A stretch of 64,000 bases of DNA from Steroidobacter agaridevorans (GTDB lineage: Bacteria > Pseudomonadota > Gammaproteobacteria > Steroidobacterales > Steroidobacteraceae). The position numbers were made by a program, and so were the translations under genes. Of this stretch, positions 35,240-44,478 are shown in pieces. The DNA lies in NCBI RefSeq assembly GCF_009932555.1, contig NZ_BLJO01000001.1:763230-827229 (forward strand), in the 5' to 3' direction. Within the stretch, counting starts at the first letter, position 1. Each line of letters opens with the position of its first letter. The notes under the pieces were generated by a model, which searched no databases, was not told where the DNA came from, and worked only from the letters and a program-made list of their open reading frames with translations.

Positions 35240-35992
35240 ATGGTAATGCTCGAACTGCTTCGTGTTCAGGCGCAGACGCAGGTCCAACTTCTGACCAACT
35301 GCGTGATCGCGTTAGCACGCGATCCCTTGTCTCCCGATCAACTCAACGCGTGCGCTTCCGCCGCGCGCTCCTTCGAGGCGACCGCGCACATGGTCGGTCT
35401 CGAAGCGGGCGCCGAGCTGGCGCGCTCGATGGAAGAATGCCTGGCCGCGGTCCGTCGCGGTGAGATCGAGTTGCAGCAGCAGCTCATCGGCATGATGTTA
35501 CAAGCCGTCGATCTGCTCGACTCGATGGCAAAGTTGCCGCGGACTCCGCCGACGAAATCGTCCGCCGGGCCGGATCCGGATCTGCAACCGGTCGAGCTCC
35601 CACGCAGCAGCAAGCACAAGCCGGTCGTGCTCGTAGCGGATGACTGCATGGAAATTCGAGAGCTGGAGCGAAAGCTACTGCGCTTTCGCGGCTACGACGT
35701 CGTGACCGCGGCCGATGGCCTGGAGGCGTGGTACGCAGTCCTCAGCGGCAACATCGATCTAGTGCTCACCGACATCGACATGCCGCTGTTGGATGGCATC
35801 CAGTTGACCCGCCGAATCAGGAAGGATCCGCGCTTCAAGAAACTGCCGGTGCTGCTCGCGTGCGACAAGGACGATGTCCAGCAACGGTGGCGCGGCTTCG
35901 ACGCCGGCGCGACTTACTACGTCATCAAAGGCACCTTCCACGACACGCTGGTGGAAGCCGTGGCCACGCGCATCGGCCCGACAGAATTTTGA
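35240..35992 (+). CDS. Response regulator with degenerate Hpt-like N-terminus
   Basis: A 250-residue protein. Residues ~1-100 resemble an Hpt four-helix domain (AARSFEATAHMVGLEAGAELARSMEE), but the phosphorylatable His-x-x-Lys-Gly is missing. Residues ~130-245 form a receiver domain with an acidic pair (VADDCMEI), the phospho-acceptor Asp178 (LTDIDMP) and the conserved Lys (YVIKG). The usual Thr/Ser after strand 4 is replaced (LLACDKDD). It has no DNA-binding output, so it probably acts by protein contact. Related in layout to CheA-type fragments. An intact Hpt protein gene lies convergently downstream. Confidence 0.75.
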   Translation: MVMLELLRVQAQTQVQLLTNCVIALARDPLSPDQLNACASAARSFEATAHMVGLEAGAELARSMEECLAAVRRGEIELQQQLIGMMLQAVDLLDSMAKLPRTPPTKSSAGPDPDLQPVELPRSSKHKPVVLVADDCMEIRELERKLLRFRGYDVVTAADGLEAWYAVLSGNIDLVLTDIDMPLLDGIQLTRRIRKDPRFKKLPVLLACDKDDVQQRWRGFDAGATYYVIKGTFHDTLVEAVATRIGPTEF

Positions 35993-35999
35993 CGCATCG

Positions 36000-36026
36000 G
36001 AGTCTGCGTCAATTTGACGCAGACTC
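36000..36026. terminator. Bidirectional terminator between convergent signalling genes
   Basis: GAGTCTGCGTCAA (36000-36012) and TTGACGCAGACTC (36014-36026) form a perfect 13-bp stem between the response regulator and Hpt genes, reaching into the Hpt stop codon. A near copy of its right half (GTCAATCTGACGCAGACAG) lies at about 35145-35163, upstream of the response regulator. Confidence 0.6.
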
Positions 36027-36408
36027 AGGGACCCAATGTGACGCCGGCCGAGAGCAATCGCTCCGCCGCCGCCTCGCGAAACTTCGCCAGCTCCACTTCG
36101 AGCTCGCGCGCGGCCTGATCAACCTGAACGATGGAACCATGTAATTGTGACTGGAGTTTAGCTGCCAATGCCGAGAGACGGTTGGCCCCCAGCATCGCCG
36201 CGCTGCCTTTTAACGTATGCATGGTCTCGACGCGCGCGGCATCGTCCTGGCTGGCCAGCTCGCGAATGAAAGTAGCGGCATTGTCGAGGAATTTTTGGTA
36301 GATCGCAGCGACGGCGACGGGTGCAACCAGGCTCTCGAGCAGGTCTTGAAACATGCAGGGGTCGAGTACCGCGGGCGAGTCGGATGGGGCGTCTGCGGAA
36401 TGTGACAT
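36025..36408 (-). CDS. Hpt domain histidine phosphotransfer protein
   Basis: A 127-residue stand-alone Hpt protein. The phosphorylation site is His64 in ETMHTLKGSAAMLG, inside a four-helix pattern spanning nearly the whole chain. Such proteins shuttle phosphate between hybrid kinases and response regulators; the hybrid kinase at 39403 and the regulators at 35240 and 36493 are obvious nearby partners. ATG 36408 is used, with a poor ribosome site. It is divergent from the 36493 response regulator. Confidence 0.85.
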   Translation of the reverse strand: MSHSADAPSDSPAVLDPCMFQDLLESLVAPVAVAAIYQKFLDNAATFIRELASQDDAARVETMHTLKGSAAMLGANRLSALAAKLQSQLHGSIVQVDQAARELEVELAKFREAAAERLLSAGVTLGP

Positions 36409-36492
36409 ATGTAAGTGGTGACAGTCGCGGGTCAGGATAGGGTACATTGCATGCGGCCCACCTGTGGGGCCGTACACGTAACGAGACCACGG

Positions 36493-37404
36493 ATGAAAAC
36501 GCAGTCTGGCACGGGTACGAATGAAGATGCGGCGAAGAGCCGCGTGCTGGTTATAGACAACGACTCCTCGATGGTGCTGTGGGTCCGTTCGGTGTTGCAG
36601 ACCGAGGGCTACGACTGCCGCACGGCTTTCGGCGGCGAGGAAGCGCTCGCCATCCTGCGCTCGACGCCCGACATCCTGGTCGCCATCAGCGATATCCACA
36701 TGCCGGGCATGGACGGCATCAGCCTGCTCAAGAGTCTGGGCTCGCTGGCCGGCGCCGCGTCGGTGCCCCGCTTCATCTTTCTCACCGCGTACCCCGAAGT
36801 GGATTTCGCGGTCCAGGCGCTGCGGCTCGGCGCGGTGGACTTCCTGGTCAAACCGGTTCGTCCTCAAGAACTCCTGAACGCGGTGCGCGGCGCCGTCGAG
36901 AGCGTCGACCGCAATCGTGCTGCGATGCAGTTGACCGACCAGGCCGCGCTGCTGGCCCAGCAAGCCGAAGCGCTGGCCGCGGCGCTCAGCGCTTGGAAAC
37001 ATCCGCAATCGACAGCAGTCGCCGCGCAGCCTGCCGAAGTCAATCGCAGCGACCTCACCACGCTCGGCCTCGATCGCCTGCGCCGCCCGCGCCACGCATT
37101 GAACCCGATGGGGGAACTGGATGATGTGGCATGGGACCTGTTGCTCGAACTGCTGCGCGCCGACAAGACCGCGCAACGCATCTCCGTCTCGGCGCTGAGC
37201 ATCTCGGTCGCGCACATCTCACCGACGACTGCGCTACGCCGCATCCGCGAGCTGGTCAAGGCCGGACACATTTTGCGCAATCCAGATCCGCTGGATGCGC
37301 GTCGTGACTTCGTCGCGCTCGCGGCCGAATGCCGCGCAGCGTTAGAACATTATTTGGAACAAGTCGCAAAAGAGCTCGCAGCCGCAGTTGCCCCGCGTAC
37401 TTAG
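36493..37404 (+). CDS. Response regulator with C-terminal winged-helix-like domain
   Basis: A 303-residue protein. A receiver (about 16-135) has the acidic pair in VIDNDSS, phospho-acceptor Asp67 (ISDIHMPGMDG), Thr (FLTAYPE) and Lys (FLVKPVRP). A coiled stretch (QLTDQAALLAQQAEALAAAL) follows, and then a MarR-like winged helix (ISVSALSISVAHISPTTALRRIRELVKAGHI). It is probably a transcription regulator fed by the adjacent Hpt protein. ATG 36493 begins a standard short lead into the receiver. Confidence 0.82.
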   Translation: MKTQSGTGTNEDAAKSRVLVIDNDSSMVLWVRSVLQTEGYDCRTAFGGEEALAILRSTPDILVAISDIHMPGMDGISLLKSLGSLAGAASVPRFIFLTAYPEVDFAVQALRLGAVDFLVKPVRPQELLNAVRGAVESVDRNRAAMQLTDQAALLAQQAEALAAALSAWKHPQSTAVAAQPAEVNRSDLTTLGLDRLRRPRHALNPMGELDDVAWDLLLELLRADKTAQRISVSALSISVAHISPTTALRRIRELVKAGHILRNPDPLDARRDFVALAAECRAALEHYLEQVAKELAAAVAPRT

Positions 37405-37516
37405 CGACTGCGACATAGACAGCAGATTGTTGTAAGTCTCGCTTGTTGTAGTGAAGCGTGTTCGGTAGAAACTCGGCCGGCGCAAATCACTACCGGCTCA
37501 AGAAACGGAGGACGCG

Positions 37517-39376
37517 ATGGGGAAGATCGTTCGGCGCAAACGCTGGCTGCTGGGAGCCGGCGCGCTCGGTGCTGCTCTCACTTTGTTTGTATTGGCGCCG
37601 TGGGAAGAAGCGTCGGTAACACCGGCTGTCGCCGTGCCTCGGACATCCGAGAGACCCATCGCATCACAGCCCACGCCCTCGGTGCGCACCGTAGCCGCGA
37701 CTCAGGAACAGAAGGCTCCTGTTGGCGTTCGCCAGCGTTACATCGTGCAAGCGTCCAGTGCAGAGCTGGCGCGCAGCGCCGTCCTGCGCGCGGGCGGCGT
37801 GATCACTGGCGATCTCACAATCATCCGCGCAGTCGGCGCCGAGCTGGACGATCGCGAGCTCGCCTCGCTGTGGAGCGAACCTGTCGCCGGCTTGCGTGTG
37901 TACGACGACGCTTCGGTCACATCGAGCAGCACCACTTCACCGCTGCCAGAAACGTATTATCCAACGCAGGTCGGCGCGAGCCCGCTACACACGGGCGGAA
38001 TCACCGGCCGTGGCGTCACGGTCGCGGTGCTCGACACCGGCGTGTGGCAAGAGAAAGGTCCGCTGCAAGTCTCTTCGTCGGGGCGCAATCCCCGCGTGCT
38101 TGCACAGTACGACGTGATCCTCGCGCGTGAGAATCCCAGCGCGTATCCGACGCTGTCTTTGGACAAGTACAGCCGCGACATCGACGATTTCAACGGTCAC
38201 GGCACCCATGTCTCGTCGATCATCGCCAGCAGTGGCATCGCATCGACCGGGAAATATCAAGGCGTCGCGCCGGGCGTGAACCTGGTGTCGGTACGCGTTC
38301 TCGACAGCAGCGGCGCGGGCCGCTACTTCGATGTGATCTCGGGCATCCAATGGGCCATGAACCAGCGGCTCACGTATGGCATCCGTGTGATCAACCTGTC
38401 GTTGAGCGCGCCGGTTCAGTCGCACTATTGGGAAGATCCGCTCAACCAAGCCGTGATGGCGGCATGGGGCGCGGGCATCGTCGTGGTCGTGGCCGCGGGC
38501 AACGCGGGCCCGGCGCCGATGACCATCGGCGTACCGGCCAACAATCCGTATGTCATCTCCGTCGGCGCGGTCACCGACGCCTATCATCCGTACGAGCCCG
38601 CCAAGTACAAGCTCGCAACCTTCTCTTCCGCCGGCCCGACCTACGAGGGCTTCGTGAAACCCGAAGTCGTGGCCATGGGCGGTCACATTCGCGCCTATGC
38701 ACCGGATGACGGCACACTCGCGCAGCTGTTTCCGCAGTGGGTGGACACTCGTTACCCGGACATGACCATGTCGGGAACCTCGCAGGCCGCGGCGGTGACG
38801 AGCGGCGTAGTCGCGCTGATGCTGGAACGAAACCCTGCACTGTCACCCAACAACGTGAAATGCCGCCTCATGGACGGCGCGCGTCCCGCGGTGAGATCCA
38901 ACGGACACCTCGCCTACTCCGTGTTCCAACAGGGCGCGGGCCTCGTGAATGCACAGGATGCGCTGTACAGCACGAAGACGAACTGCGCCAACCAGGGCTT
39001 GAATGTCACGGCCGATCTCGCTGGCCTCCAGCACTACGGCGGGCGCGCGAACCAGGATGCCGATGGCAACTTTTACATCATGGAGGTCGAGGAGCCGATG
39101 GGGCTGCTGACGACGTTGTTGAGCCCGCTCGGCAGCCTGCCGCTGCTCGGTCAGCTCCTGGTCGGTCTCGCCACGGCGCTCGACGGTCTGTTGTGGGATG
39201 GCAGCCCGCCGACCGACGACAGCGTCACCTGGACCGGCGGATACACCTGGAGCAATGGCTATACCTGGAGCAACGGTTATACCTGGAGCAACGGCTACAC
39301 CTGGAGTAACGGGTATACCTGGAGCAACACCTCCGCGCCCAACAGCTCCGGCATCGAGCCTGCGCCTCAGGAATAA
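37517..39376 (+). CDS. Subtilisin-like serine protease (S8) with tryptophan-rich repeat tail
   Basis: A 619-residue exported protease. A hydrophobic signal (about 10-28) and a pro-region come first. The S8 domain has Asp173 (VAVLDTG), His231 (GHGTHV) and Ser422 (MSGTSQAA), with the oxyanion Asn in VVAAGNAGP. The C-terminal ~40 residues consist of five near-perfect GYTWSN units in a row before a short Pro-rich end. The codons of the repeats differ at silent positions, so the protein sequence, not the DNA repeat, is kept. GGAG precedes ATG 37517. It is followed 26 bp later by the hybrid kinase gene. Confidence 0.92.
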   Translation: MGKIVRRKRWLLGAGALGAALTLFVLAPWEEASVTPAVAVPRTSERPIASQPTPSVRTVAATQEQKAPVGVRQRYIVQASSAELARSAVLRAGGVITGDLTIIRAVGAELDDRELASLWSEPVAGLRVYDDASVTSSSTTSPLPETYYPTQVGASPLHTGGITGRGVTVAVLDTGVWQEKGPLQVSSSGRNPRVLAQYDVILARENPSAYPTLSLDKYSRDIDDFNGHGTHVSSIIASSGIASTGKYQGVAPGVNLVSVRVLDSSGAGRYFDVISGIQWAMNQRLTYGIRVINLSLSAPVQSHYWEDPLNQAVMAAWGAGIVVVVAAGNAGPAPMTIGVPANNPYVISVGAVTDAYHPYEPAKYKLATFSSAGPTYEGFVKPEVVAMGGHIRAYAPDDGTLAQLFPQWVDTRYPDMTMSGTSQAAAVTSGVVALMLERNPALSPNNVKCRLMDGARPAVRSNGHLAYSVFQQGAGLVNAQDALYSTKTNCANQGLNVTADLAGLQHYGGRANQDADGNFYIMEVEEPMGLLTTLLSPLGSLPLLGQLLVGLATALDGLLWDGSPPTDDSVTWTGGYTWSNGYTWSNGYTWSNGYTWSNGYTWSNTSAPNSSGIEPAPQE

Positions 39377-39402
39377 CAACGGACCCTGACAGGCAGACAG
39401 CT

Positions 39403-42400
39403 GTGCGTCACCAATGGGTGTCTGCTTTGCTCGTCTGCGCGGCCCTGACCGCGCAGGCAGCGCCTCCTGTGCCCGAAGTACGCCCGATGTACTTCGAGCA
39501 TCTCACCATGCGCGACGGTCTGTCGCAAAGCACGGTGATGAGCATCCTGCAGGACTCGCAGGGCTTTCTGTGGCTCGCGACCGAAAGCGGTCTGGATCGC
39601 TACGACGGCTACTCGATTCGCGAATACCGGCGCGAGCGCGGCAACAAAAACGGGCTCGCGAGCGATTACGTTTGGAAGGTTGCCGAAGACGCGCGCGGCG
39701 ATTTGTGGCTCGCAACGATCGGCGGCGGCATCGCGCGCTGGGACCGGCGCAACGATCACTTCCAGCAGTTCAGACACGATCCTTCCGATCCTCATTCCCT
39801 CGCGAGCGACGCGATTCGCACGCTGCACATCGACGCGAAGGGGCAAGTCTGGGCTGCGACGGAACGCCACGGCCTCGATGTGCTGGATCCGCAGACCGGA
39901 CGGGCGCGCCACTTCCATCACATACAAGGTAATCCGCGCTCGCTCTCGGCAGACGCGGTGTTCGCTCTGTACACGGATCGTGCTGGCCGCCTCTGGGTCG
40001 GCACCGATAGAGGCCTGAGCCGTTACGAGCCCAGCAGCGATGACTTCAACAACGACGTTGCCGAGGCCGGAGCGCTCGATGGCGTGAAAGTGCGCGCCAT
40101 CATCGAAGACCACACGGGAGCGCTATGGATTGGCACATTCGATAGCGGTTTATATCGTCTCGATCCGCAGACCAGGAAAGTCACCTCGTTCCAATACGAC
40201 GCGAAGAACCCGCGCTCGCTCAGCAACGATCGAGTGCGCGCCATCATGGAAGACGACGCGCGCCGGCTATGGATCGCGACGTCCGACGGGCTCAACCTGT
40301 TCAATCGCTCGTCCGAAAGCTTCGTGCGCTACGGCCGCGACTCGGACAATCCCCACAGCCTGCGCGACGACGATGTGATGTCGCTGTATCAGGATCGCAG
40401 TGGCGTGCTGTGGGTTGGCACGCGCGCCGGCGGCGCCAGTCACTGGAGCCCGCAGAGCTGGTCGCTGGGCCATTACCGCAGCAGCCTGTTCGCCAACGTC
40501 GCCGTGAACTCGTTCGCCGACGATGGCGAAGACACGGTGTGGGTTGGCACCTCGGACGGTCTCGTCGAGATCGACACCCGATCGCGACAAGAGCATCGCT
40601 ATACCAGCAAGTCCCAAGGCCCGCTGCGACTCGCCGATAACAGCGTGATGGCATTGCTTCACGACCGCTCCGGCGCGCTGTGGATCGGCACGATGACGGG
40701 CGGCCTCGCGCGCATGGATCCGCAGCGGCGCGCGCTGCGCTTCTTTCGTACGGACGCGAACGATCCGACGACGCTGCCGGCCGATGGTGTCATGTCCTTG
40801 TACGAGGACCGCGCCGGCGACGTTTGGATTGGAACGTTCGGCGGCGGTATCGCGCGCATCGACCAGGCGACCGGGCAGCTCACTCGCTATCCTCACAGCA
40901 CCGATGGCAACTCGCTCAGCAGCCCGCGCGCCAGCGCCATCGTCGAGGACCGGCAAGGCAATCTTTGGATAGGCACGATCGGCGGCGGTCTGAACCTGCT
41001 CGAGCGCAGCACCGGCCGCTTTCACGCATTCCGCCGCAACGACCGCGATCCGAGCAGCCTGAGTGACGACACTATCTACGCGCTGCATGCGGATCCCAGC
41101 GGCAATGTGTGGGTCGGCACCGCGGGCGGCGGCCTCGACCGGGTCGTCGGCAGCTCGGACCAACCCGACGCCATTCAGTTCCAGAGCGAAAAACGGCTCG
41201 CGAACATGCCAAGCCAGGTGGTGTACGGCATCGAGTCGGACCATCAAGGCAACTTGTGGCTGAGCACGAACAACGGCCTGGTTCGACTCGATCCGCGCGA
41301 AGGCGCCAGCCGGCTGCTGCGCGAACCTCATGGCTTGCAAGCCGACGAGTTCAACTTCAACGCACACTACCGCGGCCGCGACGGTACGCTGTACTTCGGC
41401 GGCAACGGCGGATTCAACGCGTTCCAGCCCGATGTTTCCTCGCCGAGCGCGCCACCGCCGCGCCTCGCGCTGACATCCGTTGCCATCCTCAATCAACAAC
41501 TGCCGTTCCCGCAGCTGCCCTCAGTGGATCGACCGCTCGCGCTCAAACACGACGACAAACTCGTGACCTTCGAGTTCGCGGCGTTGGACTTCGTTTCTCC
41601 GGCAAACAATCGCTACATGTACCGGCTCGAAGGCTTCGATCCGAATTGGGTCGAAGCCGGCCGGATGCATCGCGCGACTTACACCAACCTCGACGCGGGC
41701 GACTACTTGTTTCGAGTGCGCGCGACCAATGCCGATGGCATCTGGAACCGGGATGATCTGACGATTCCCGTGCGCGTCGCGGCAGCGCCCTGGCACACAC
41801 TGCCCGCGCGGCTGAGCTACGTGGCGGTCGCTCTTCTGATCTTTGGCTACTTTTGGTGGCAGCATAGGAAAAAGCGACAGCGCGAGCGCAACTACAATCG
41901 CGAGCTGGAAATGATGGTAAGCGTCCGCACGCACGAACTGGAGGAACGCAACCATCAGCTGCAGGAGATGAGCCGCGCGAAGAGCGATTTCGTCGCACGC
42001 ATGAACCACGAGCTGCGCACGCCTATGAATGGTGTGCTCGGCATGAGCGAGCTGCTACTCGACACGCACCTGGACGCGGTTCAGCGACGCTTCGCGGAAG
42101 GCATTCACCGCTCCGCCGACTCGCTGCTCGCGATCGTGGACGATGTCCTCGACTTCTCGAAGCTCGAAGCGGGACGCCTGCAGCTTGCGCCCGTGGAATG
42201 CGACCTCGTCGAACTGGTCGAGCAAACCGCGGAAATGCTCGCGGCGCGCGCCTCGGGGAAAAACATCGAGCTGCTCTGTGACTCCCCTGCTCGCCCGGTG
42301 CCTCGCGTTCGCGCAGACGTCGTTCGCCTTCGACAGGTGCTCGTCAATCTCGGTGGCAATGCCGTGAAGTTCACCGAGCAAGGTGAGGTGACGTTGCGCG

Positions 42401-43539
42401 TGGCGCCACCCCAGATCGAAGGCGACCGGCTCCGCGTACGGCTCGAAGTCTCCGACACGGGCATCGGCATCGAGCCCGTGAATCAATCGCGTATCTTCGA
42501 AGAGTTCGTGCAAGAGGACGCGTCGACCACGCGCCGTTACGGCGGCACGGGCCTGGGTCTCGCCATCGCGCGGCAACTCGTCGAGCTGATGGGCGGAGAG
42601 CTGTCACTAGTGAGCTCACCTGGCGTGGGCTCGACATTCAGCGTCGAACTGTCATTGCAGCTTGCAAGTCCGACAGTTCAGCCGCGCGCCTTGTCCGCGG
42701 ACCTGCTTGGTCTGCGCATTCTGGTCGCCGACGACAACGCTGCGGTTCGTCGTGTCATTACGCACGCCCTCGATCAATGGGGCGCGCATCCGGTGGACGT
42801 GGGCAGCATGGCGGAAGTGCTCCGGGAGCTGCGCGCCACCGCCTACAACGCTGTGATCATCGATCACTCGCTACTCGATTGCGCGATCGCGGATGAGCTG
42901 CAATCTGTTGTCGGGGAGCGCGCAGTTCGTCCGCGCGTCATCCGCCTTGCGAGCTTCGTCAATCTCGCGCAGAGCGAAGGCGCGGATCAGCAGTGCTTCG
43001 ATGGAGAGATCACGAAGCCCGTGCGCCTTTCGCACCTGCTGCGAACCCTGACTGGCGACACGGCTCACGATACGTCGATTACAGTGACACCGCCGGCTCC
43101 TCCGCTGATGTTGGCGGCCGGCGCGCGCGTGCTCGTGGTCGAGGATCAATCGCTCAATCGCGATGTCGCCGAAGGCATGCTCAAAGCGCTCGGACTGGAA
43201 GTCGACACCGCACACGATGGCAGTCACGCACTGGAAATGCTCGCGCGCACTCGCTACGACGTTGTACTCATGGATTGCCGCATGCCTGTCATGGATGGCT
43301 ATGCCGCGACCACCGAGTTACGCCGCCGCGAAGGTGACGGTCCGCGTGTGCCGGTGATCGCTCTCACCGCTGATACCACCAACGCAGCTCGCGAAGCCTG
43401 TCTGGTCGCGGGTATGGACGATTACTTGGGCAAGCCTTTCAGCCGCGCGACGTTGCGTGCTGCCTTGGTGCGCTGGATTCCAGCTCGGGAGCCAGCGCCG
43501 CAACCAGAAGTCGCCTCGGTCACGCAGCTTCCGAGCTGA
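39403..43539 (+). CDS. Hybrid sensor histidine kinase with periplasmic two-component propeller and two receivers
   Basis: A 1378-residue inner-membrane sensor. A short signal is followed by two periplasmic seven-bladed propellers of Reg_prop repeats (many LWxxT/LWIGT motifs, about 25-670), a Y_Y_Y domain (about 690-780), one membrane helix (LSYVAVALLIFGYFWW), HisKA with His869 (MNHELRTP), HATPase (NAVKFTEQG, DTGIGI, GTGLGLAIA) and two receivers. Receiver 1 keeps Asp1154 but lacks the usual MP motif; receiver 2 is canonical with Asp1291 (LMDCRMP). There is no AraC output domain, unlike the classic Bacteroides type, so it must pass phosphate on, probably via Hpt. GTG start. Confidence 0.93.
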   Translation: MRHQWVSALLVCAALTAQAAPPVPEVRPMYFEHLTMRDGLSQSTVMSILQDSQGFLWLATESGLDRYDGYSIREYRRERGNKNGLASDYVWKVAEDARGDLWLATIGGGIARWDRRNDHFQQFRHDPSDPHSLASDAIRTLHIDAKGQVWAATERHGLDVLDPQTGRARHFHHIQGNPRSLSADAVFALYTDRAGRLWVGTDRGLSRYEPSSDDFNNDVAEAGALDGVKVRAIIEDHTGALWIGTFDSGLYRLDPQTRKVTSFQYDAKNPRSLSNDRVRAIMEDDARRLWIATSDGLNLFNRSSESFVRYGRDSDNPHSLRDDDVMSLYQDRSGVLWVGTRAGGASHWSPQSWSLGHYRSSLFANVAVNSFADDGEDTVWVGTSDGLVEIDTRSRQEHRYTSKSQGPLRLADNSVMALLHDRSGALWIGTMTGGLARMDPQRRALRFFRTDANDPTTLPADGVMSLYEDRAGDVWIGTFGGGIARIDQATGQLTRYPHSTDGNSLSSPRASAIVEDRQGNLWIGTIGGGLNLLERSTGRFHAFRRNDRDPSSLSDDTIYALHADPSGNVWVGTAGGGLDRVVGSSDQPDAIQFQSEKRLANMPSQVVYGIESDHQGNLWLSTNNGLVRLDPREGASRLLREPHGLQADEFNFNAHYRGRDGTLYFGGNGGFNAFQPDVSSPSAPPPRLALTSVAILNQQLPFPQLPSVDRPLALKHDDKLVTFEFAALDFVSPANNRYMYRLEGFDPNWVEAGRMHRATYTNLDAGDYLFRVRATNADGIWNRDDLTIPVRVAAAPWHTLPARLSYVAVALLIFGYFWWQHRKKRQRERNYNRELEMMVSVRTHELEERNHQLQEMSRAKSDFVARMNHELRTPMNGVLGMSELLLDTHLDAVQRRFAEGIHRSADSLLAIVDDVLDFSKLEAGRLQLAPVECDLVELVEQTAEMLAARASGKNIELLCDSPARPVPRVRADVVRLRQVLVNLGGNAVKFTEQGEVTLRVAPPQIEGDRLRVRLEVSDTGIGIEPVNQSRIFEEFVQEDASTTRRYGGTGLGLAIARQLVELMGGELSLVSSPGVGSTFSVELSLQLASPTVQPRALSADLLGLRILVADDNAAVRRVITHALDQWGAHPVDVGSMAEVLRELRATAYNAVIIDHSLLDCAIADELQSVVGERAVRPRVIRLASFVNLAQSEGADQQCFDGEITKPVRLSHLLRTLTGDTAHDTSITVTPPAPPLMLAAGARVLVVEDQSLNRDVAEGMLKALGLEVDTAHDGSHALEMLARTRYDVVLMDCRMPVMDGYAATTELRRREGDGPRVPVIALTADTTNAAREACLVAGMDDYLGKPFSRATLRAALVRWIPAREPAPQPEVASVTQLPS

Positions 43540-43547
43540 TCCAACAC

Positions 43548-44411
43548 TCACGCCGCTCGACGCGCGCCGGCCACGCAGCCGAGTACACCAACGGCTGTCG
43601 CAACCAACGGCCACGCCACTCGTTCCTGCAGTAGCGCGGCCGACAATCCCATGCCGATCAGCGGCTGCAACAGCTGCAGCTGTCCGACCCGCGACGATCC
43701 GCCGATGGCCAGGGCGCGATACCAGAAAAAGAATCCGATCAGCATCGAGAACAGCGCGATGTACGCCAGTCCGAGCCACGCGCTCGAATCGAAGCTGGGC
43801 CAGCCCGCGGGCCAGGTAAAAACAGCGACCGCGAGCATGATCGGCGCAGCGATGACGAGCGCCCAACAAATGACTTGCCACCCGCCGAGTCGGCGAGACA
43901 GCACCGCCCCTTCCGCATAACCCAGTCCGCACACAACGATTGCGACCAACATCAAGCTGTCGGCAGTGAGCACACCCTCGGCGCCGCCGTTCAACAGGGC
44001 GTAAATCGCGAGCAGGCCGGAGCCCGCGATAGCAAACAACCAGAACGCAGGATGCGGACGCTCTCCTCCGCGCACCATCGCCCAGCCCGCCGTGGACAGC
44101 GGCAGCAGACCGGTAAACAACAAGCCTCGCGCCGAAGTGATCTCGGTCATGGCGATACCGCTCAACAGCGGATAGCCAACGACAACCGCCGCCGCGACCA
44201 CGAACAACGACGGTAGCTCGGACCGCAAAGGCCGTTCGCTCGGGAACAATGCGAGCGCGATGACGGCGCCGACCGTCGCGAGCAAGGCACGCGCGGCAGT
44301 CAGAAACACCGGCTCGAATCCCGTCACGGCCGCGCGCGTCGCGGGCAGCGAGCCGCTGAAGATCACCACCCCAATCAAGCCCAACATCAATCCGTGGTCA
44401 CGATTTTTCAT
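43548..44411 (-). CDS. EamA/DMT-family transporter
   Basis: A 287-residue inner-membrane protein with ten helices in two EamA halves (GLIGVVIFSGSLPATRAAV in the first; AYIALFSMLIGFFFWYRAL and LLQPLIGMGLSAALLQE in the second). DMT exporters divergent from MocR-type regulators often export amino acids or vitamin-like compounds. ATG 44411 begins the first helix. Control by the divergent regulator is a reasonable inference. Confidence 0.9.
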   Translation of the reverse strand: MKNRDHGLMLGLIGVVIFSGSLPATRAAVTGFEPVFLTAARALLATVGAVIALALFPSERPLRSELPSLFVVAAAVVVGYPLLSGIAMTEITSARGLLFTGLLPLSTAGWAMVRGGERPHPAFWLFAIAGSGLLAIYALLNGGAEGVLTADSLMLVAIVVCGLGYAEGAVLSRRLGGWQVICWALVIAAPIMLAVAVFTWPAGWPSFDSSAWLGLAYIALFSMLIGFFFWYRALAIGGSSRVGQLQLLQPLIGMGLSAALLQERVAWPLVATAVGVLGCVAGARRAA

Positions 44412-44423
44412 GGCGGCATCTTG

Positions 44424-44456
44424 GCCAACTCGCTGGACAATGGCCAAGGACAGTCC
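44424..44456. promoter_or_regulatory. Candidate MocR operator between exporter and regulator genes
   Basis: The short divergent gap holds CTGGAC...GTCCAG as an inverted repeat. Within it GGACA occurs twice as a direct repeat 14 bases apart. MocR-type regulators commonly bind direct repeats in exactly this position. Confidence 0.4.
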
Positions 44457-44478
44457 AGTACGATATAAGTGAACTGTC

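Noticed and set aside
39238-39330. DNA tandem repeat as a slippage locus in the protease tail
   Set aside because: The 18-base units differ at many silent positions, so recent slippage is unlikely; the repeat is a protein-level feature.
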